From Gammaproteobacteria bacterium (GTDB lineage: Bacteria > Pseudomonadota > Gammaproteobacteria > Xanthomonadales > SZUA-36): DNA of 40,044 nucleotides. How positions within the stretch are numbered: the first letter of the stretch is position 1; each line of letters starts with the position of its first letter. The stretch covers positions 1-40,044 of the forward strand of contig JAUHYP010000026.1 in the NCBI GenBank assembly GCA_030426265.1, written 5' to 3'. The translations under genes and the position numbers were made by a program. Positions 7,663-16,684 of the stretch are shown here, one piece after another. The notes under the pieces were generated by a model. It worked only from the letters and a program-made list of their open reading frames with translations. It did no database searches and had not been told where the DNA came from.

Positions 7663-10600
7663 TCAATAGACCAGCCGGGCCTCGGTGACGCCGGGCAGGC
7701 CCTGCAGGGCCGCCACGAGTTCCTCGCAGGGGTTCACGGTCCAGTCCTCACCGAACTGAATGCGCGCGCGGGCGCGGCGGTTGCGGTAGGCCAGGAACAC
7801 CCGCCCGACGCCATTGCGGTAGGGCGCGAAGGCCGCGTCGAGTTCATCGGCCAGTTCGGGGCAGGGGCCCTGGACGGCGATGCGCACACCCCGGGCGAAG
7901 CGGGCCTTGGCCTGGGCCAGGGACATCACCTTGCTGGCGGTCATTCGGAAGCCGCCGCTGAAGTCGTCCGCGGCCACCTTGCCTTCCACGACCACCATCT
8001 CGTCTTTCTGCAGCAGGTCGGCGTACAGGCCGAAGGCCTCGTCGAACAGCGCCACTTCCACCCGCCCGGAGTGGTCCTCGAGGGTCACGAACAGGCGCCG
8101 GTTGGCGCGGCGCAGATTGCAGATCAGGCCGGCGAGGGTCATTTCCACGCCGCGGCCCCGCCGCTGGCCGTCGCCCTGCGGGACGAGCTTGCCCAGGCGG
8201 CCGAGTGCCGTGGTGGTGAAGCGTCGCGTGTCGGGCCGGTGCACCCGGGCCGGGTGGCCGGTGAGGAACAGGCCCAGTGCTTCCTTTTCCGCCTGCAGGC
8301 GCTGGAGCTCCGGCCAGGGCGGCAGTTCCGGCATTTCGACCTGGGCCGCCGTTCCGGCGGCTTCGCCACCCATGCCGCCGCTGCCGAACATGTCGCTCTG
8401 TCCCGCTTCGCGGTCGCGTTGCGCCTGCTCGGCGCCCCGAAGGACCTGTTCGAGGGCGCCCATCATGCGCGCCCGGTTGCCGTCGGCTTCCAGGGGGTCC
8501 ATGGCGCCGGAGCGAACCAGGGTTTCCAGCGCGCGGCGATTCACCTTCTGCAGGTCCACGCGCACGCAGAAATCGGCCAGGTCCGTGAAATTCCCTCGCG
8601 CCTCGCGCTCGGCCACGATGGATTCGATGGCGCCGCGACCCAGGCCTTTCAGGGCGCCCAGGCCGTAGCGGATGGATGTGGGGGACACAGCCGCGAAATG
8701 GTGAATCGACCGGTTCACGTCCGGCGTCAGCAGTTCGAGCTTCATGCGCCGGCATTCCTCGATCATGTCCGACACCTTGTCGGTGTTGTCCATGTCCGCC
8801 GACAGCACCGCCGCCATGAAGGGGGCGGGGTAGTGCGCCTTCAGCCAGGCCGTCTGGTAGGAAATCAGGGCATAGGCAGCCGAGTGCGACTTGTTGAAAC
8901 CGTAACCGGCGAAGGTCTCCATCTGGTCGAAGATGAAGTTGGCCTTGTCCTCCGGGATGTCATGCGCCACCGAACCGTCGACGAAGATCTTGCGCTGCTG
9001 CGCCATCTCCTCGGGCTTCTTCTTGCCCATGGCGCGGCGCAGGATATCGGCATCGCCCAGCGAGTAGCCGGCCAGTTCCTGGGCGATCTGCATCACCTGT
9101 TCCTGGTACAGGATCACCCCGTTGGTGGGCTCCAGGATGTGCTGGATCTTCGGGTGCGGGTAACTGACCTGTTTGCGGCCGTGCTTGCAGTCGATGTAGG
9201 TGTCCACCATGCCCGACTCCAGCGGGCCGGGGCGGAACAGGGCCACCAGGGCGATGATCTCGTCGAAGTGGTCCGGGCGCAGCTTGCGGATCAGGTCCTT
9301 CATGCCGCGGGATTCGAGCTGGAACACCGCGGTGGTCTGGCAGGACTGCAACAGGCGGAAACTGCGCACGTCATCCATGGGCAGTTCTTCGAGCACCACC
9401 GGTTCTTCGCCGGCCTCCTTGCGCAGCGCGTTGATGGTCTCCAGTGCCCAGTCGATGATGGTCAGTGTGCGCAGGCCCAGGAAGTCGAACTTCACCAGGC
9501 CGATGGACTCCACGTCGTCCTTGTCAAACTGGGTGACCGTGCTGCCACCCTTGGCTTCGCAGAACAGCGGGGTGAAGTCGGTCAGCGCCGAGGGCGCGAT
9601 CACCACGCCGCCGGCGTGCTTGCCGGCATTGCGGGTCAGGCCTTCGAGCTGGCGCGCGAGCTCGATCACCGCGCGCGTGTCTTCCTCCTCGTCCACGCGC
9701 CGCGCCAGTTCCGGCTCCTGCTCCAGCGCCTTGTCGAGGGTCATGCCCAGTTCCAGCGGCACCAGCTTGGCGATGGAGTCCACGAAACCGTAGCCGTGGC
9801 CCAGCACCCGCCCGGCATCACGCACCACGGCCTTGGCGGCCATGGTGCCGTAGGTGATGATCTGGCTGACCTGGTCGCGGCCGTAGCGCTGGGCCACGTA
9901 GTCGATCACCCGGTCGCGCTGGTCCATGCAAAAATCGATGTCGAAGTCCGGCATGGAGATGCGTTCGGGATTGAGGAAGCGCTCGAACAGCAGGTCGTAG
10001 CGCAGTGGGTCCAGACCGGTGATGCCCAGGGCCCAGGCCACCAGGGAGCCGGCGCCGGAACCGCGGCCCGGGCCGACCGGAATGCCGTTTTCCTTCGCCC
10101 AGTGGATGAAGTCCGCGACGATCAGGAAGTAGCCCGGAAAGCCCATGTTGTTGATCACGCCCAGTTCGCGGTCCAGGCGGTCGCTGTAGTCGGTCTCGCT
10201 GAACCCCTCTGACGGGCCGTGCTGGGCCAGCAGTTCGTCCAACCCTTCGCGCGAAACCCGCGCCAGGTAGTCCTCCACGCCCTCGCCGGCGGGGGTGGGA
10301 AAGGCCGGCAGGAAGTACTCGCCGAAGTTCAGTTCCAGGTTGCAGCGCCGGGCCAGCTCGACCGCGTTTTCCAGTGCCTCCGGCAGGTCGTCGAAGGTCT
10401 CGCGCATTTCCGCGGGACTCTTCAGGTACTGCTGCTCCGAGTAGCGCTGCTCGCGCCGACGGTCCGAGAGCAGGCGGCCGTCATGGATGCACACGCGCGC
10501 GTCGTGGGCCTTGAAGTCGCCGGGTTCGAGGAAGCGCACGTCGTTGGTGGCCACCACCGGGCAATCAAGGTCGCCGGCCAGTTGCAGGACGAGGTTCTCG

Positions 10601-11139
10601 TACAGCGGCTCGCTCTCGCGGCCGGTGCGCTGCACCTCCAGGTAGAAGCGATCGGGAAAGTCCCGCAGCCAGCCCTTCAGCAGTGTGCGTGCGCGGTTGG
10701 GATGGTTGTTCAGCAGCGCCTGGCCGACGTCGCCCTCGCGACCGGCGGACAGGGCGATCAGGCCCTCCGCGCAGGGCGTGATCCACTCACGCCGCAGGTA
10801 GGGCACGCCCAGGTGCTGGCCTTCCAGGTAGCCGCGGCTGAGCAGCTTGCACAGGTTCAGGTAGCCGGTGCGGTCCTGGCACAGCAGCACCAGGCGCGAG
10901 GGGTGGTCCGCGTCGTCCGGGTTCTGTACCAGCACGTCCGCGCCCACGATGGGCTTGAGACCGGCCGCGACGGCGGCGCGGTAGAACTTCACCAGGGCGA
11001 ACAGGTTGAACTGGTCCGTCACCGCGATCGCCGGCATGCCCAGGGCCTTCGCCCGCTCGATCATGGGCTTGAGGCGCAGCGTGCTGTCCACCAGGGAAAA
11101 TTCCGTGTGCAGGTGGAGGTGGACGAAGGTGTCGGACAT
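7663..11139 (-). CDS. dnaE: DNA polymerase III subunit alpha
   Basis: The replicative DNA polymerase catalytic subunit, 1158 residues, the standard DnaE1 length. The N-terminal PHP domain is clear (FVHLHLHTEFSLVDS, then AVTDQFNLFALVKFY). The polymerase active site follows with GPGRGSGAGSLVAWALGITGLDP and PDFDIDF at about residues 397-403. Further on are MGKKKPEEMAQQR, GYGFNKSHSAAYALISYQTAWLK and a C-terminal OB-fold (GLICNLRRANRRLFVTLEDHSGRVEV). It stands alone, not next to rnhB or lpxB as in E. coli. A minus-strand TATGAT (plus 11173-11178) is a possible -10 element. No good Shine-Dalgarno is visible before the ATG. Confidence 0.97.
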   Translation of the reverse strand: MSDTFVHLHLHTEFSLVDSTLRLKPMIERAKALGMPAIAVTDQFNLFALVKFYRAAVAAGLKPIVGADVLVQNPDDADHPSRLVLLCQDRTGYLNLCKLLSRGYLEGQHLGVPYLRREWITPCAEGLIALSAGREGDVGQALLNNHPNRARTLLKGWLRDFPDRFYLEVQRTGRESEPLYENLVLQLAGDLDCPVVATNDVRFLEPGDFKAHDARVCIHDGRLLSDRRREQRYSEQQYLKSPAEMRETFDDLPEALENAVELARRCNLELNFGEYFLPAFPTPAGEGVEDYLARVSREGLDELLAQHGPSEGFSETDYSDRLDRELGVINNMGFPGYFLIVADFIHWAKENGIPVGPGRGSGAGSLVAWALGITGLDPLRYDLLFERFLNPERISMPDFDIDFCMDQRDRVIDYVAQRYGRDQVSQIITYGTMAAKAVVRDAGRVLGHGYGFVDSIAKLVPLELGMTLDKALEQEPELARRVDEEEDTRAVIELARQLEGLTRNAGKHAGGVVIAPSALTDFTPLFCEAKGGSTVTQFDKDDVESIGLVKFDFLGLRTLTIIDWALETINALRKEAGEEPVVLEELPMDDVRSFRLLQSCQTTAVFQLESRGMKDLIRKLRPDHFDEIIALVALFRPGPLESGMVDTYIDCKHGRKQVSYPHPKIQHILEPTNGVILYQEQVMQIAQELAGYSLGDADILRRAMGKKKPEEMAQQRKIFVDGSVAHDIPEDKANFIFDQMETFAGYGFNKSHSAAYALISYQTAWLKAHYPAPFMAAVLSADMDNTDKVSDMIEECRRMKLELLTPDVNRSIHHFAAVSPTSIRYGLGALKGLGRGAIESIVAEREARGNFTDLADFCVRVDLQKVNRRALETLVRSGAMDPLEADGNRARMMGALEQVLRGAEQAQRDREAGQSDMFGSGGMGGEAAGTAAQVEMPELPPWPELQRLQAEKEALGLFLTGHPARVHRPDTRRFTTTALGRLGKLVPQGDGQRRGRGVEMTLAGLICNLRRANRRLFVTLEDHSGRVEVALFDEAFGLYADLLQKDEMVVVEGKVAADDFSGGFRMTASKVMSLAQAKARFARGVRIAVQGPCPELADELDAAFAPYRNGVGRVFLAYRNRRARARIQFGEDWTVNPCEELVAALQGLPGVTEARLVY

Positions 11140-11306
11140 GGGACGCGTGGGGTTGCTTGTCGTTATCGGGGCATCATAAACCCCGGGCGCCGGCTCGGGA
11201 ACGAAGAACGCGATGGCGCGTTGAAATCGATCGTGCCGGGTGCACCGGGCTCATCGCCGCAAACCCCGGGGCGGGCCAGCCGGCAGCGCCGATACGGGCC
11301 GGCGTA

Positions 11307-11335
11307 TTGAGCCACGGCCCCGCCCGTGGTACATT
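11307..11335 (+). promoter_or_regulatory. Sigma-70 promoter of tRNA-Val
   Basis: TTGAGC (11307-11312) and TACATT (11330-11335) are separated by 17 bases and lie just upstream of the tRNA. The bases after the -10 (GCGCGCCC) form a GC-rich discriminator, the usual mark of stringently controlled stable-RNA promoters. Confidence 0.7.
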
Positions 11336-11353
11336 GCGCGCCCTTCGAAGACT

Positions 11354-11428
11354 GGGCGCGTAGCTCAGCGGTAGAGCACTACCTTGACATGGTAGGGGTC
11401 ACTGGTTCGATCCCAGTCGTGCCCACCA
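11354..11428 (+). tRNA. tRNA-Val (anticodon GAC)
   Basis: A complete 75-base cloverleaf with encoded CCA. The acceptor stem GGGCGCG pairs with CGTGCCC (one G-U). The D arm is GCTC/GAGC. The anticodon stem CTACC/GGTAG encloses the loop TTGACAT, giving anticodon GAC at positions 34-36. The variable loop is GGGTC and the T arm is ACTGG-TTCGATC-CCAGT. It has its own promoter upstream and a terminator downstream, so it is transcribed as a single-gene unit. Confidence 0.96.
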
Positions 11429-11444
11429 GTCTTCGGATGATCGA

Positions 11445-11465
11445 GGGCCCCGTTCGGGGCCTTTT
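11445..11465 (+). terminator. Rho-independent terminator of tRNA-Val
   Basis: GGCCCC (11446-11451), loop GTTC, GGGGCC (11456-11461), then TTTT. The stem can extend by one G-U pair. It lies 17 bases after the tRNA CCA end. Confidence 0.85.
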
Positions 11466-11486
11466 GCGTTTCCGGGTTCGGGACAC

Positions 11487-12197
11487 TCAGTGGTCCTCGT
11501 CCTCCCACAGCCGGATACCACCCAGGATGCCCGCAACGTTCTCCACGACCCGGACGCCGGACGGCAATTCGAAGTCGATCAGGCGCGCGTTGCCGCCGCC
11601 GATGAACAGCGTCTCCGGATTCCAGATCGGGAGGATGGTGTCGATGGCGCGGCGCACCCAGCCTTTCCACACCTCGTCGCCGAGTTGCAGCCTTGCGGCC
11701 TCGCCGATCCATTCCTCGTAGGTTCTGCCCTCGGCCAGGGGGTGGTGGCCGAGTTCGAGGTTGGGCGCCAGGTGGCCGTTGGTGAACATGGCCGAACCCA
11801 TGCCCGTTCCCAGGGTGATGACCATTTCCAGGCCGCTGCCGGCGATGGCGCCGTAGCCCTGCACGTCTGCATCGTTGGCGGCCCGGCAGGGCTTGCCGGT
11901 GATCTCGCTGATGGCGCCGGCCAGGGGCACGGCGGTCCAGTCACCGTCGAAATTCACGCCGGTGCTCACCACACCGAAGCGCACCACGCCGGGGAATCCG
12001 ACCGAGACCCGTTCGTAGTCGCCGAAATGTCCCGTGAGCTCCGCCACCGTGGCCAGCACCGCTTCGGGCGTGGCGGGGCGGGGTGTGTCCAGGCGCTGGC
12101 GCTCCGTCACGGGTTCGCCGGAGCGGTCCAGCACCATGGCCTTGATGCCCGAGCCGCCGATGTCGATGGAGAGCGTGTTTCCCTCGATGTGGGCCAT
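11487..12197 (-). CDS. ROK-family kinase, polyphosphate glucokinase-like
   Basis: Predicted to phosphorylate glucose, probably with polyphosphate (or ATP) as donor. The protein has 236 residues. The phosphate-binding loop SIDIGGSGIKAMVLD is at the N-terminus, then GFPGVVRFGVVSTGVNF and the catalytic-type NDADVQGYG. ITLGTGMGSAMFTNG, LELGHHPLAE and PETLFIGGGNARL complete the ROK layout as seen in actinobacterial PPGK. The classic zinc-binding cysteine cluster of regulatory ROK proteins is absent. The open frame extends to 12383, but ATG 12197, preceded by AAAGGGA, is the natural start. It is divergent from the permease operon at 12376. Donor specificity is inferred from the family. Confidence 0.82.
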   Translation of the reverse strand: MAHIEGNTLSIDIGGSGIKAMVLDRSGEPVTERQRLDTPRPATPEAVLATVAELTGHFGDYERVSVGFPGVVRFGVVSTGVNFDGDWTAVPLAGAISEITGKPCRAANDADVQGYGAIAGSGLEMVITLGTGMGSAMFTNGHLAPNLELGHHPLAEGRTYEEWIGEAARLQLGDEVWKGWVRRAIDTILPIWNPETLFIGGGNARLIDFELPSGVRVVENVAGILGGIRLWEDEDH

Positions 12198-12375
12198 GAG
12201 TCCCTTTCTCGTTCTTGAGCCGATGCGTGCAACCCTACCGCAAAGCACCGGCTCATGGTGCATGCCCCCGTCTCGAACTCGGCAAATGGTCCGTTCGCCG
12301 GAAGATCCCCGGGTCGCCGGCTTGACCCTCGGTGGGCCAACTCCGACAATCCGGTGAACCGGGGAGGAGAGGCTC

Positions 12376-13476
12376 ATGACCACAGAAGAACGCCGTGCGC
12401 CCGTGCGCGAATCGATCGAAGTCGCCGTTTACCTGCTGCTGGTGTTCGGCATCCTGGCCTGGTGCCTGGTCATCGTCGCGCCTTTCATCAGCTTCATCGT
12501 CTGGGGGGCGATCATCGCGGTCTCCCTCTACACGCCCTTCCTGAAGCTCACTTCGGCGCTGGGCGGACGGCGCAAGCTGGCGGTCGCCCTGTTCGCCGCC
12601 ATCGGCCTGGCCGTGATCCTGGTGCCTGCCTGGTTGTTCGCCGATTCGCTGATCGACAGCGCGAAAGGACTTCGCCATGGCCTCCAGGCCGGCGAACTGG
12701 ACATTCCCCGGGCCAACGAAAACGTGAAGGACTGGCCGGTCGTCGGGGAAAAGCTCTACGACAACTGGTCATCGGCGGCCGCCAATTTCGAAGGCTGGCT
12801 CGAGGAGCACCATGAGCAGGTCCGCCAGGTGGCCGACGTGATGCTCGGCAAGCTCACCAACCTCTTCCTGACGGTGCTGCAGTTTCTCGGGGCCATGCTG
12901 ATCGCGGCGCTCATGCTGGCGGGCGCCGAGTCCAGTCGCGGCTTCCTGTCGCGCCTGAGCAGCCGCCTGGCGGGTGCGCAGGGCGACGAACTCCTGGACC
13001 TGTCCACCGCCACTGTGCGTTCCGTGACCGTGGGCGTGCTCGGTATCGCCTTCATCCAGGCGCTGTTGGGCGGCATCGGCATGGTGGTGGTGGATGTGCC
13101 GGCGGCGGGGGTCTGGGCCCTGCTCATCCTGGTGCTGGCGATTGCACAGCTGCCGCCCTGGCTGGTTCTCGGGCCCGTCATCTTCTACGTCTTTTCGACC
13201 AATGACAGCACCGCCGTGGCCACGGTCTTCGCGGTCTGGAGCCTCATCGTTTCCTTCATGGACATGGTGCTCAAGCCGTTGATGCTGGGGCGCGGCGTGG
13301 CGGCGCCCATGCCGGTCATCCTGCTGGGCGCCATCGGCGGCATGCTCCATTCGGGCATCATCGGCCTGTTCGTCGGGGCGGTGATCCTGGCCCTGGGATA
13401 CAAGCTGTTCATGGCCTGGCTGAAAGCGGGCGGACCCGCCGAGGCGCCTGCGCCCGAATCCACCGGCGAGGCCTGA
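12376..13476 (+). CDS. AI-2E/PerM-family membrane permease
   Basis: A 366-residue polytopic membrane protein. Hydrophobic segments near residues 15-45, 70-90, 160-190, 220-250, 255-285 and 310-345 fit the PerM/YdiK (formerly AI-2 exporter family) topology. An amphipathic periplasmic region (SAKGLRHGL to MLGKLTNLF) lies between the second and third. The C-terminal signature is visible: DMVLKPLMLGRGVAAPMPVILLGAIGGML-type sequence followed by GLFVGAVILALGYKLFM. Substrates of the family range from autoinducer-2 to Na+/H+ exchange, so none is assigned. It opens a six-gene operon. The ATG at 12376 follows GGGGAGGAGAGGC, a strong ribosome-binding site. Confidence 0.85.
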   Translation: MTTEERRAPVRESIEVAVYLLLVFGILAWCLVIVAPFISFIVWGAIIAVSLYTPFLKLTSALGGRRKLAVALFAAIGLAVILVPAWLFADSLIDSAKGLRHGLQAGELDIPRANENVKDWPVVGEKLYDNWSSAAANFEGWLEEHHEQVRQVADVMLGKLTNLFLTVLQFLGAMLIAALMLAGAESSRGFLSRLSSRLAGAQGDELLDLSTATVRSVTVGVLGIAFIQALLGGIGMVVVDVPAAGVWALLILVLAIAQLPPWLVLGPVIFYVFSTNDSTAVATVFAVWSLIVSFMDMVLKPLMLGRGVAAPMPVILLGAIGGMLHSGIIGLFVGAVILALGYKLFMAWLKAGGPAEAPAPESTGEA

Positions 13477-13479
13477 GCC

Positions 13480-13923
13480 GTGCTGGCGCCCCTGCTGCTC
13501 GGGAGCCTGATGCTGGTGGTGAACCTGGCGATCCAGGTGGTGGCGCTGGTGTGGATGGTGGGCATGTACATCAAGCGCCTGAGGGCGGGGCTGGACAGCG
13601 GCTTCATGGCCCGGTTCCGGATCACCGGCTTCGTTCTGCTCGTGCTGTTCGTCGGGCACCTGCTGCAGTTCGCCAGCTGGGCGCTGCTGTTCGTCTTCCT
13701 CGGTGAGTTCCAGGATTACGCCACGGCGTTCTACCACTCCTCCGTCAATTTCACCTCGCTGGGCTACGGGGACATCGTGATGAGCGAGCGCTGGCGTCTG
13801 CTGGGCGGCATCGAGGCAGCCAACGGCGTGCTGATGTTCGGCCTGACGGCGAGCAGCCTGCTCGCCGTGATGAACAACCTGTTCCTCAAGCACTCCGAGC
13901 GGGACGGGCCTCTCGGCAAATGA
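13480..13923 (+). CDS. Small potassium-channel-like protein
   Basis: A 147-residue membrane protein with an ion-channel pore domain. The selectivity filter TSLGYGDI (about residues 91-98) is preceded by a pore helix (YATAFYHSSVNF) and followed by an inner helix (ANGVLMFGLTASSLLAVMNNLF). Two hydrophobic helices lie before the pore (residues 4-30 and 47-75). This is more than KcsA's single outer helix, but far less than a six-helix voltage-gated channel. There is no RCK/TrkA-N regulatory domain. The GTG start at 13480 lies three bases after the permease stop, and the stop overlaps the next gene as ATGA. It is clearly translationally coupled in the efflux operon, which is an unusual place for a K+ channel. 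Confidence 0.85.
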   Translation: MLAPLLLGSLMLVVNLAIQVVALVWMVGMYIKRLRAGLDSGFMARFRITGFVLLVLFVGHLLQFASWALLFVFLGEFQDYATAFYHSSVNFTSLGYGDIVMSERWRLLGGIEAANGVLMFGLTASSLLAVMNNLFLKHSERDGPLGK

Positions 13924-15500
13924 AGCCGGTCCAGCGGCCCTGTATGCAACGCGCAGGCCGCGCCGCGCGGCCCCGGCCATGGCTGTTGCACGTGTTGATG
14001 ACCGGCCTCGTTCTGGGCGGCTGCGTGACGGTCGGCCCGGATTTCGTTCCTCCGGAACCCCCCGTCAGCGAGGACTGGTCACAGCCGTTGACCGATGGGC
14101 TCGATGCAACGCCGGTGGAACTGTCGCAGTGGTGGTCGCTGTTCGAAGACCCGGTGCTGGACGCCCTGGTCGAGGACGCCCTGGCGCACAACAACACGCT
14201 GGAACTCGCCGCCCTGGCCGTGCTCGAGGCGCGCGCCCAGCTGGGCATTGCCCACGGCGCCCAGTGGCCACAGACGCAGGCCGCGGCGGGTGACGCGACC
14301 TATCTTTCTCCGCCGGACAGCGCCGGTCCCATCGGCGACTACTGGAGCTACACCCTGGGCGCCACCGCCGCCTGGGAAATCGATTTCTGGGGCCGCTACC
14401 GCCGGGCCATCGAATCGGCCGACGGCGCCTACCTGGCCTCGCTGGCCGCCCAGCAGCAGGCCCAGGTGCTGGTCACCTCGGCCGTGGTGGCCGCCTACAC
14501 CTCGGTGCGTACGCTCGAGGAGCAACTGCGTATCGCGCAGGAGAACCTGCGGCTGCAGCAGCGCAGTTTCGACATTGCCGAAGTGTTGTTCCGCAACGGC
14601 CAGGATTCGGAATTGGACATGCAGCAGGCACAAACCCTGCTGTTGGCCACCGAGGCGACGATTCCAGAGTTGGAGTCGAATCTGCGCCAGGCGCGGAATG
14701 CCCTGTCGCTGCTGCTCGGGGCGCTGCCCGGCTCCGTGACCGAGCGCCTGGCGGCGGGGCAGGGCATTCCCGTCCTGCCGGACCGCCTGGCCGTGGGTTA
14801 TCCGGCGGACATGCTGCGCCGCCGGCCGGACCTGCGCCAGGCCGAGATGACGGCCCTGGCGCTGAACGCCCAGGTCGGGCTGGCCGAGGCGGACCTGTAC
14901 CCGAGCTTCAGCCTAACGGGCTCCATCGGCCTGGCCGCCGGCGGCCCGGGCGACAGCGATTTCGGCGACCTGTTCGACAGCGACGCGCTGACCTGGTCGG
15001 TCGGCCCGTCCTTCGTCTGGCCCTTCCTGAACTACGGCCGCATCCGCAACAACGTGCGTGTCCAGGATGCGCGCCTGCAGCAGGCGCTGGTCGCCTATCG
15101 TGACGCCGCACTGGGCGCCGCGCGCGAGGCCGAGGACGCCCTGGCCGCCTACAGCGGCTTCCGCCAGCAGGCGGGCATCCTGGTGCGCACCGTGGATTCG
15201 GCCCGCCGCTCCAACGAGCTCGCCACCCTGCGTTACACCGAAGGCTATTCGGACTACCAGCGGGTGCTGGACGCCCAGCAGGCCCTGTTCAACCAGCAGC
15301 AGCGCCTGGTCTCCGCCCGCGGCGCGACCGTTGGGGCCATCGTGGCGCTGTACCAGGCCCTGGGTGGTGGTTGGCAAGAGGCCGGCGAACAACCGGCCAT
15401 CGCCCCGGAGACCCTCGAGCAGATGCGTGATCGTACGAACTGGGGCGACTATCTGGACGCAGCGGCGGGCGCGCCGGAAACACAGGATGACGACTCATGA
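13920..15500 (+). CDS. NodT-type outer membrane efflux lipoprotein
   Basis: An outer-membrane channel of a tripartite efflux pump, 526 residues. A lipoprotein signal ends in GLVLGGC (lipid-modified Cys near residue 35), followed by VTVGPDFVPPEPPV, the usual NodT start. The two outer-membrane-factor repeats are visible: LVEDALAHNNTLELAALAVLEARAQ with WEIDFWGRYRRAIESADGAY, and LRRRPDLRQAEMTALALNAQVGLAEADLYPSFSLTGSIG with WPFLNYGRIRNNVRVQDARLQ. Both contain long alpha-helical stretches. It precedes the adaptor and inner-membrane genes, with 4-base overlaps at both ends. The substrate is not predictable. Confidence 0.92.
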   Translation: MKPVQRPCMQRAGRAARPRPWLLHVLMTGLVLGGCVTVGPDFVPPEPPVSEDWSQPLTDGLDATPVELSQWWSLFEDPVLDALVEDALAHNNTLELAALAVLEARAQLGIAHGAQWPQTQAAAGDATYLSPPDSAGPIGDYWSYTLGATAAWEIDFWGRYRRAIESADGAYLASLAAQQQAQVLVTSAVVAAYTSVRTLEEQLRIAQENLRLQQRSFDIAEVLFRNGQDSELDMQQAQTLLLATEATIPELESNLRQARNALSLLLGALPGSVTERLAAGQGIPVLPDRLAVGYPADMLRRRPDLRQAEMTALALNAQVGLAEADLYPSFSLTGSIGLAAGGPGDSDFGDLFDSDALTWSVGPSFVWPFLNYGRIRNNVRVQDARLQQALVAYRDAALGAAREAEDALAAYSGFRQQAGILVRTVDSARRSNELATLRYTEGYSDYQRVLDAQQALFNQQQRLVSARGATVGAIVALYQALGGGWQEAGEQPAIAPETLEQMRDRTNWGDYLDAAAGAPETQDDDS

Positions 15501-16678
15501 GTGAACCGACCCCTCCAAGTGACGCCAGGGAGCAAGCATCGACGGAATCGACGGACGCTCCGGCGGCCCCGGCAAAGGCCTCTGAAAACCCGCCCGGGGG
15601 CACCCCCGCGCGCGACCCGGTGCGCCGTGCGACGCTCATCCTGCTGGTGGTCGCGGTGGTGCTGGTGGCCTGGTACCTGCGCGCGGACCGGGTCACGCCC
15701 TTTACCTCCCAGGCGCGACTGCATGCACTGGTCGTGCCCATCGCTTCGGAAGTCTCGGGCCGGATCACCTCGGTCGCGGTGGGCAACAACCAGGAGGTGA
15801 CCGCCGGCCAGACCCTGTTCCAGATCGACGTGGACAATTACCGCCTGGCGGTGCAGGCCGCGGAAGCCTCCTACGAATCGGCGCAACAGGCCGTGGGGGG
15901 CGCAACCGCCAGCGTCAGCGCCGCCGACGCCGGCGTGGCGGCGGCGCAGGCCAACCTGGTCAAGTCGCAGCAGGACTACGACCGCACCAGGGCCATCCGG
16001 GAGCAGGATGCCGGGGCCATCTCCGAACGACGCGTCGAGGCGGCGGAAGCCTCCCTGGACGTCGCGAAGAGCCAACTCGAAGCAGCGAAAGCGCAACGAG
16101 AGCAGGCGATCCAGAACCTGGGCGCGGCAGGTGAAAACAACGCCCGGCTGCTGCAGGCCCAGGCCAGCCTGGACCAGGCCCGGCTCAACCTGCAGCGCGC
16201 CACCGTGGTGGCGCCCACGGACGGCGTCGTCACGGACGTGCGCCTGGACAAGGGCAATTTCGTGGCCGCCGGCGCGCCCCAGATGACCTTCATCGCCACC
16301 CACAACATCTGGATCCAGGCGGACTACACCGAGAACAACCTCGGCCACATCAAGGCCGGTGACCGGGCGCGGGTCGTGTTCGACGCTTTGCCGGGCCGCG
16401 TGATCGAGGGCACAGTCCGGGAAGTGGGCTTCGGCGTGGCCGTGGATTCGGCGCCGCTCGGCAGCCTGCCGACCATCAAGACCGACAGCAACTGGCTGCG
16501 CAAGGCGCAGCGCTACCCGGTGCTGGTCGATTTCGAGGTGCCGCGGGAGGTCCGTCCCTTCCCGCTGAAAGTGGGGTCACAGGCGACCGTGGTGGTGTTC
16601 ACCGGTGACCGGCCGGTGATCAACACCCTGGCCCGGGTGCTCATCCGGCTCAATTCCTGGCTGACCTACGCCTATTGA
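15497..16678 (+). CDS. HlyD/EmrA-family periplasmic adaptor
   Basis: A membrane-fusion protein of 393 residues that joins the inner-membrane component to the outer-membrane channel. The N-terminus is a disordered Pro/Ala/Ser tail (about 40 residues), then one transmembrane anchor (TLILLVVAVVLVAWYL). The biotinyl-lipoyl half-motifs (VVPIASEVSGRITSVAVGNNQEVTAGQTLFQID and ATVVAPTDGVVTDVRLDKGNFV) flank a long coiled coil (about residues 115-225). The beta-barrel (IWIQADYTENNLGHIKAGDRARV) follows. The ATGA overlap with the outer-membrane factor shows translational coupling. Pairing with a DUF2955 protein rather than an MFS or RND pump suggests an AaeAB/fusaric-acid-resistance-like exporter. Confidence 0.92.
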   Translation: MSEPTPPSDAREQASTESTDAPAAPAKASENPPGGTPARDPVRRATLILLVVAVVLVAWYLRADRVTPFTSQARLHALVVPIASEVSGRITSVAVGNNQEVTAGQTLFQIDVDNYRLAVQAAEASYESAQQAVGGATASVSAADAGVAAAQANLVKSQQDYDRTRAIREQDAGAISERRVEAAEASLDVAKSQLEAAKAQREQAIQNLGAAGENNARLLQAQASLDQARLNLQRATVVAPTDGVVTDVRLDKGNFVAAGAPQMTFIATHNIWIQADYTENNLGHIKAGDRARVVFDALPGRVIEGTVREVGFGVAVDSAPLGSLPTIKTDSNWLRKAQRYPVLVDFEVPREVRPFPLKVGSQATVVVFTGDRPVINTLARVLIRLNSWLTYAY

Positions 16679-16684
16679 GGACTC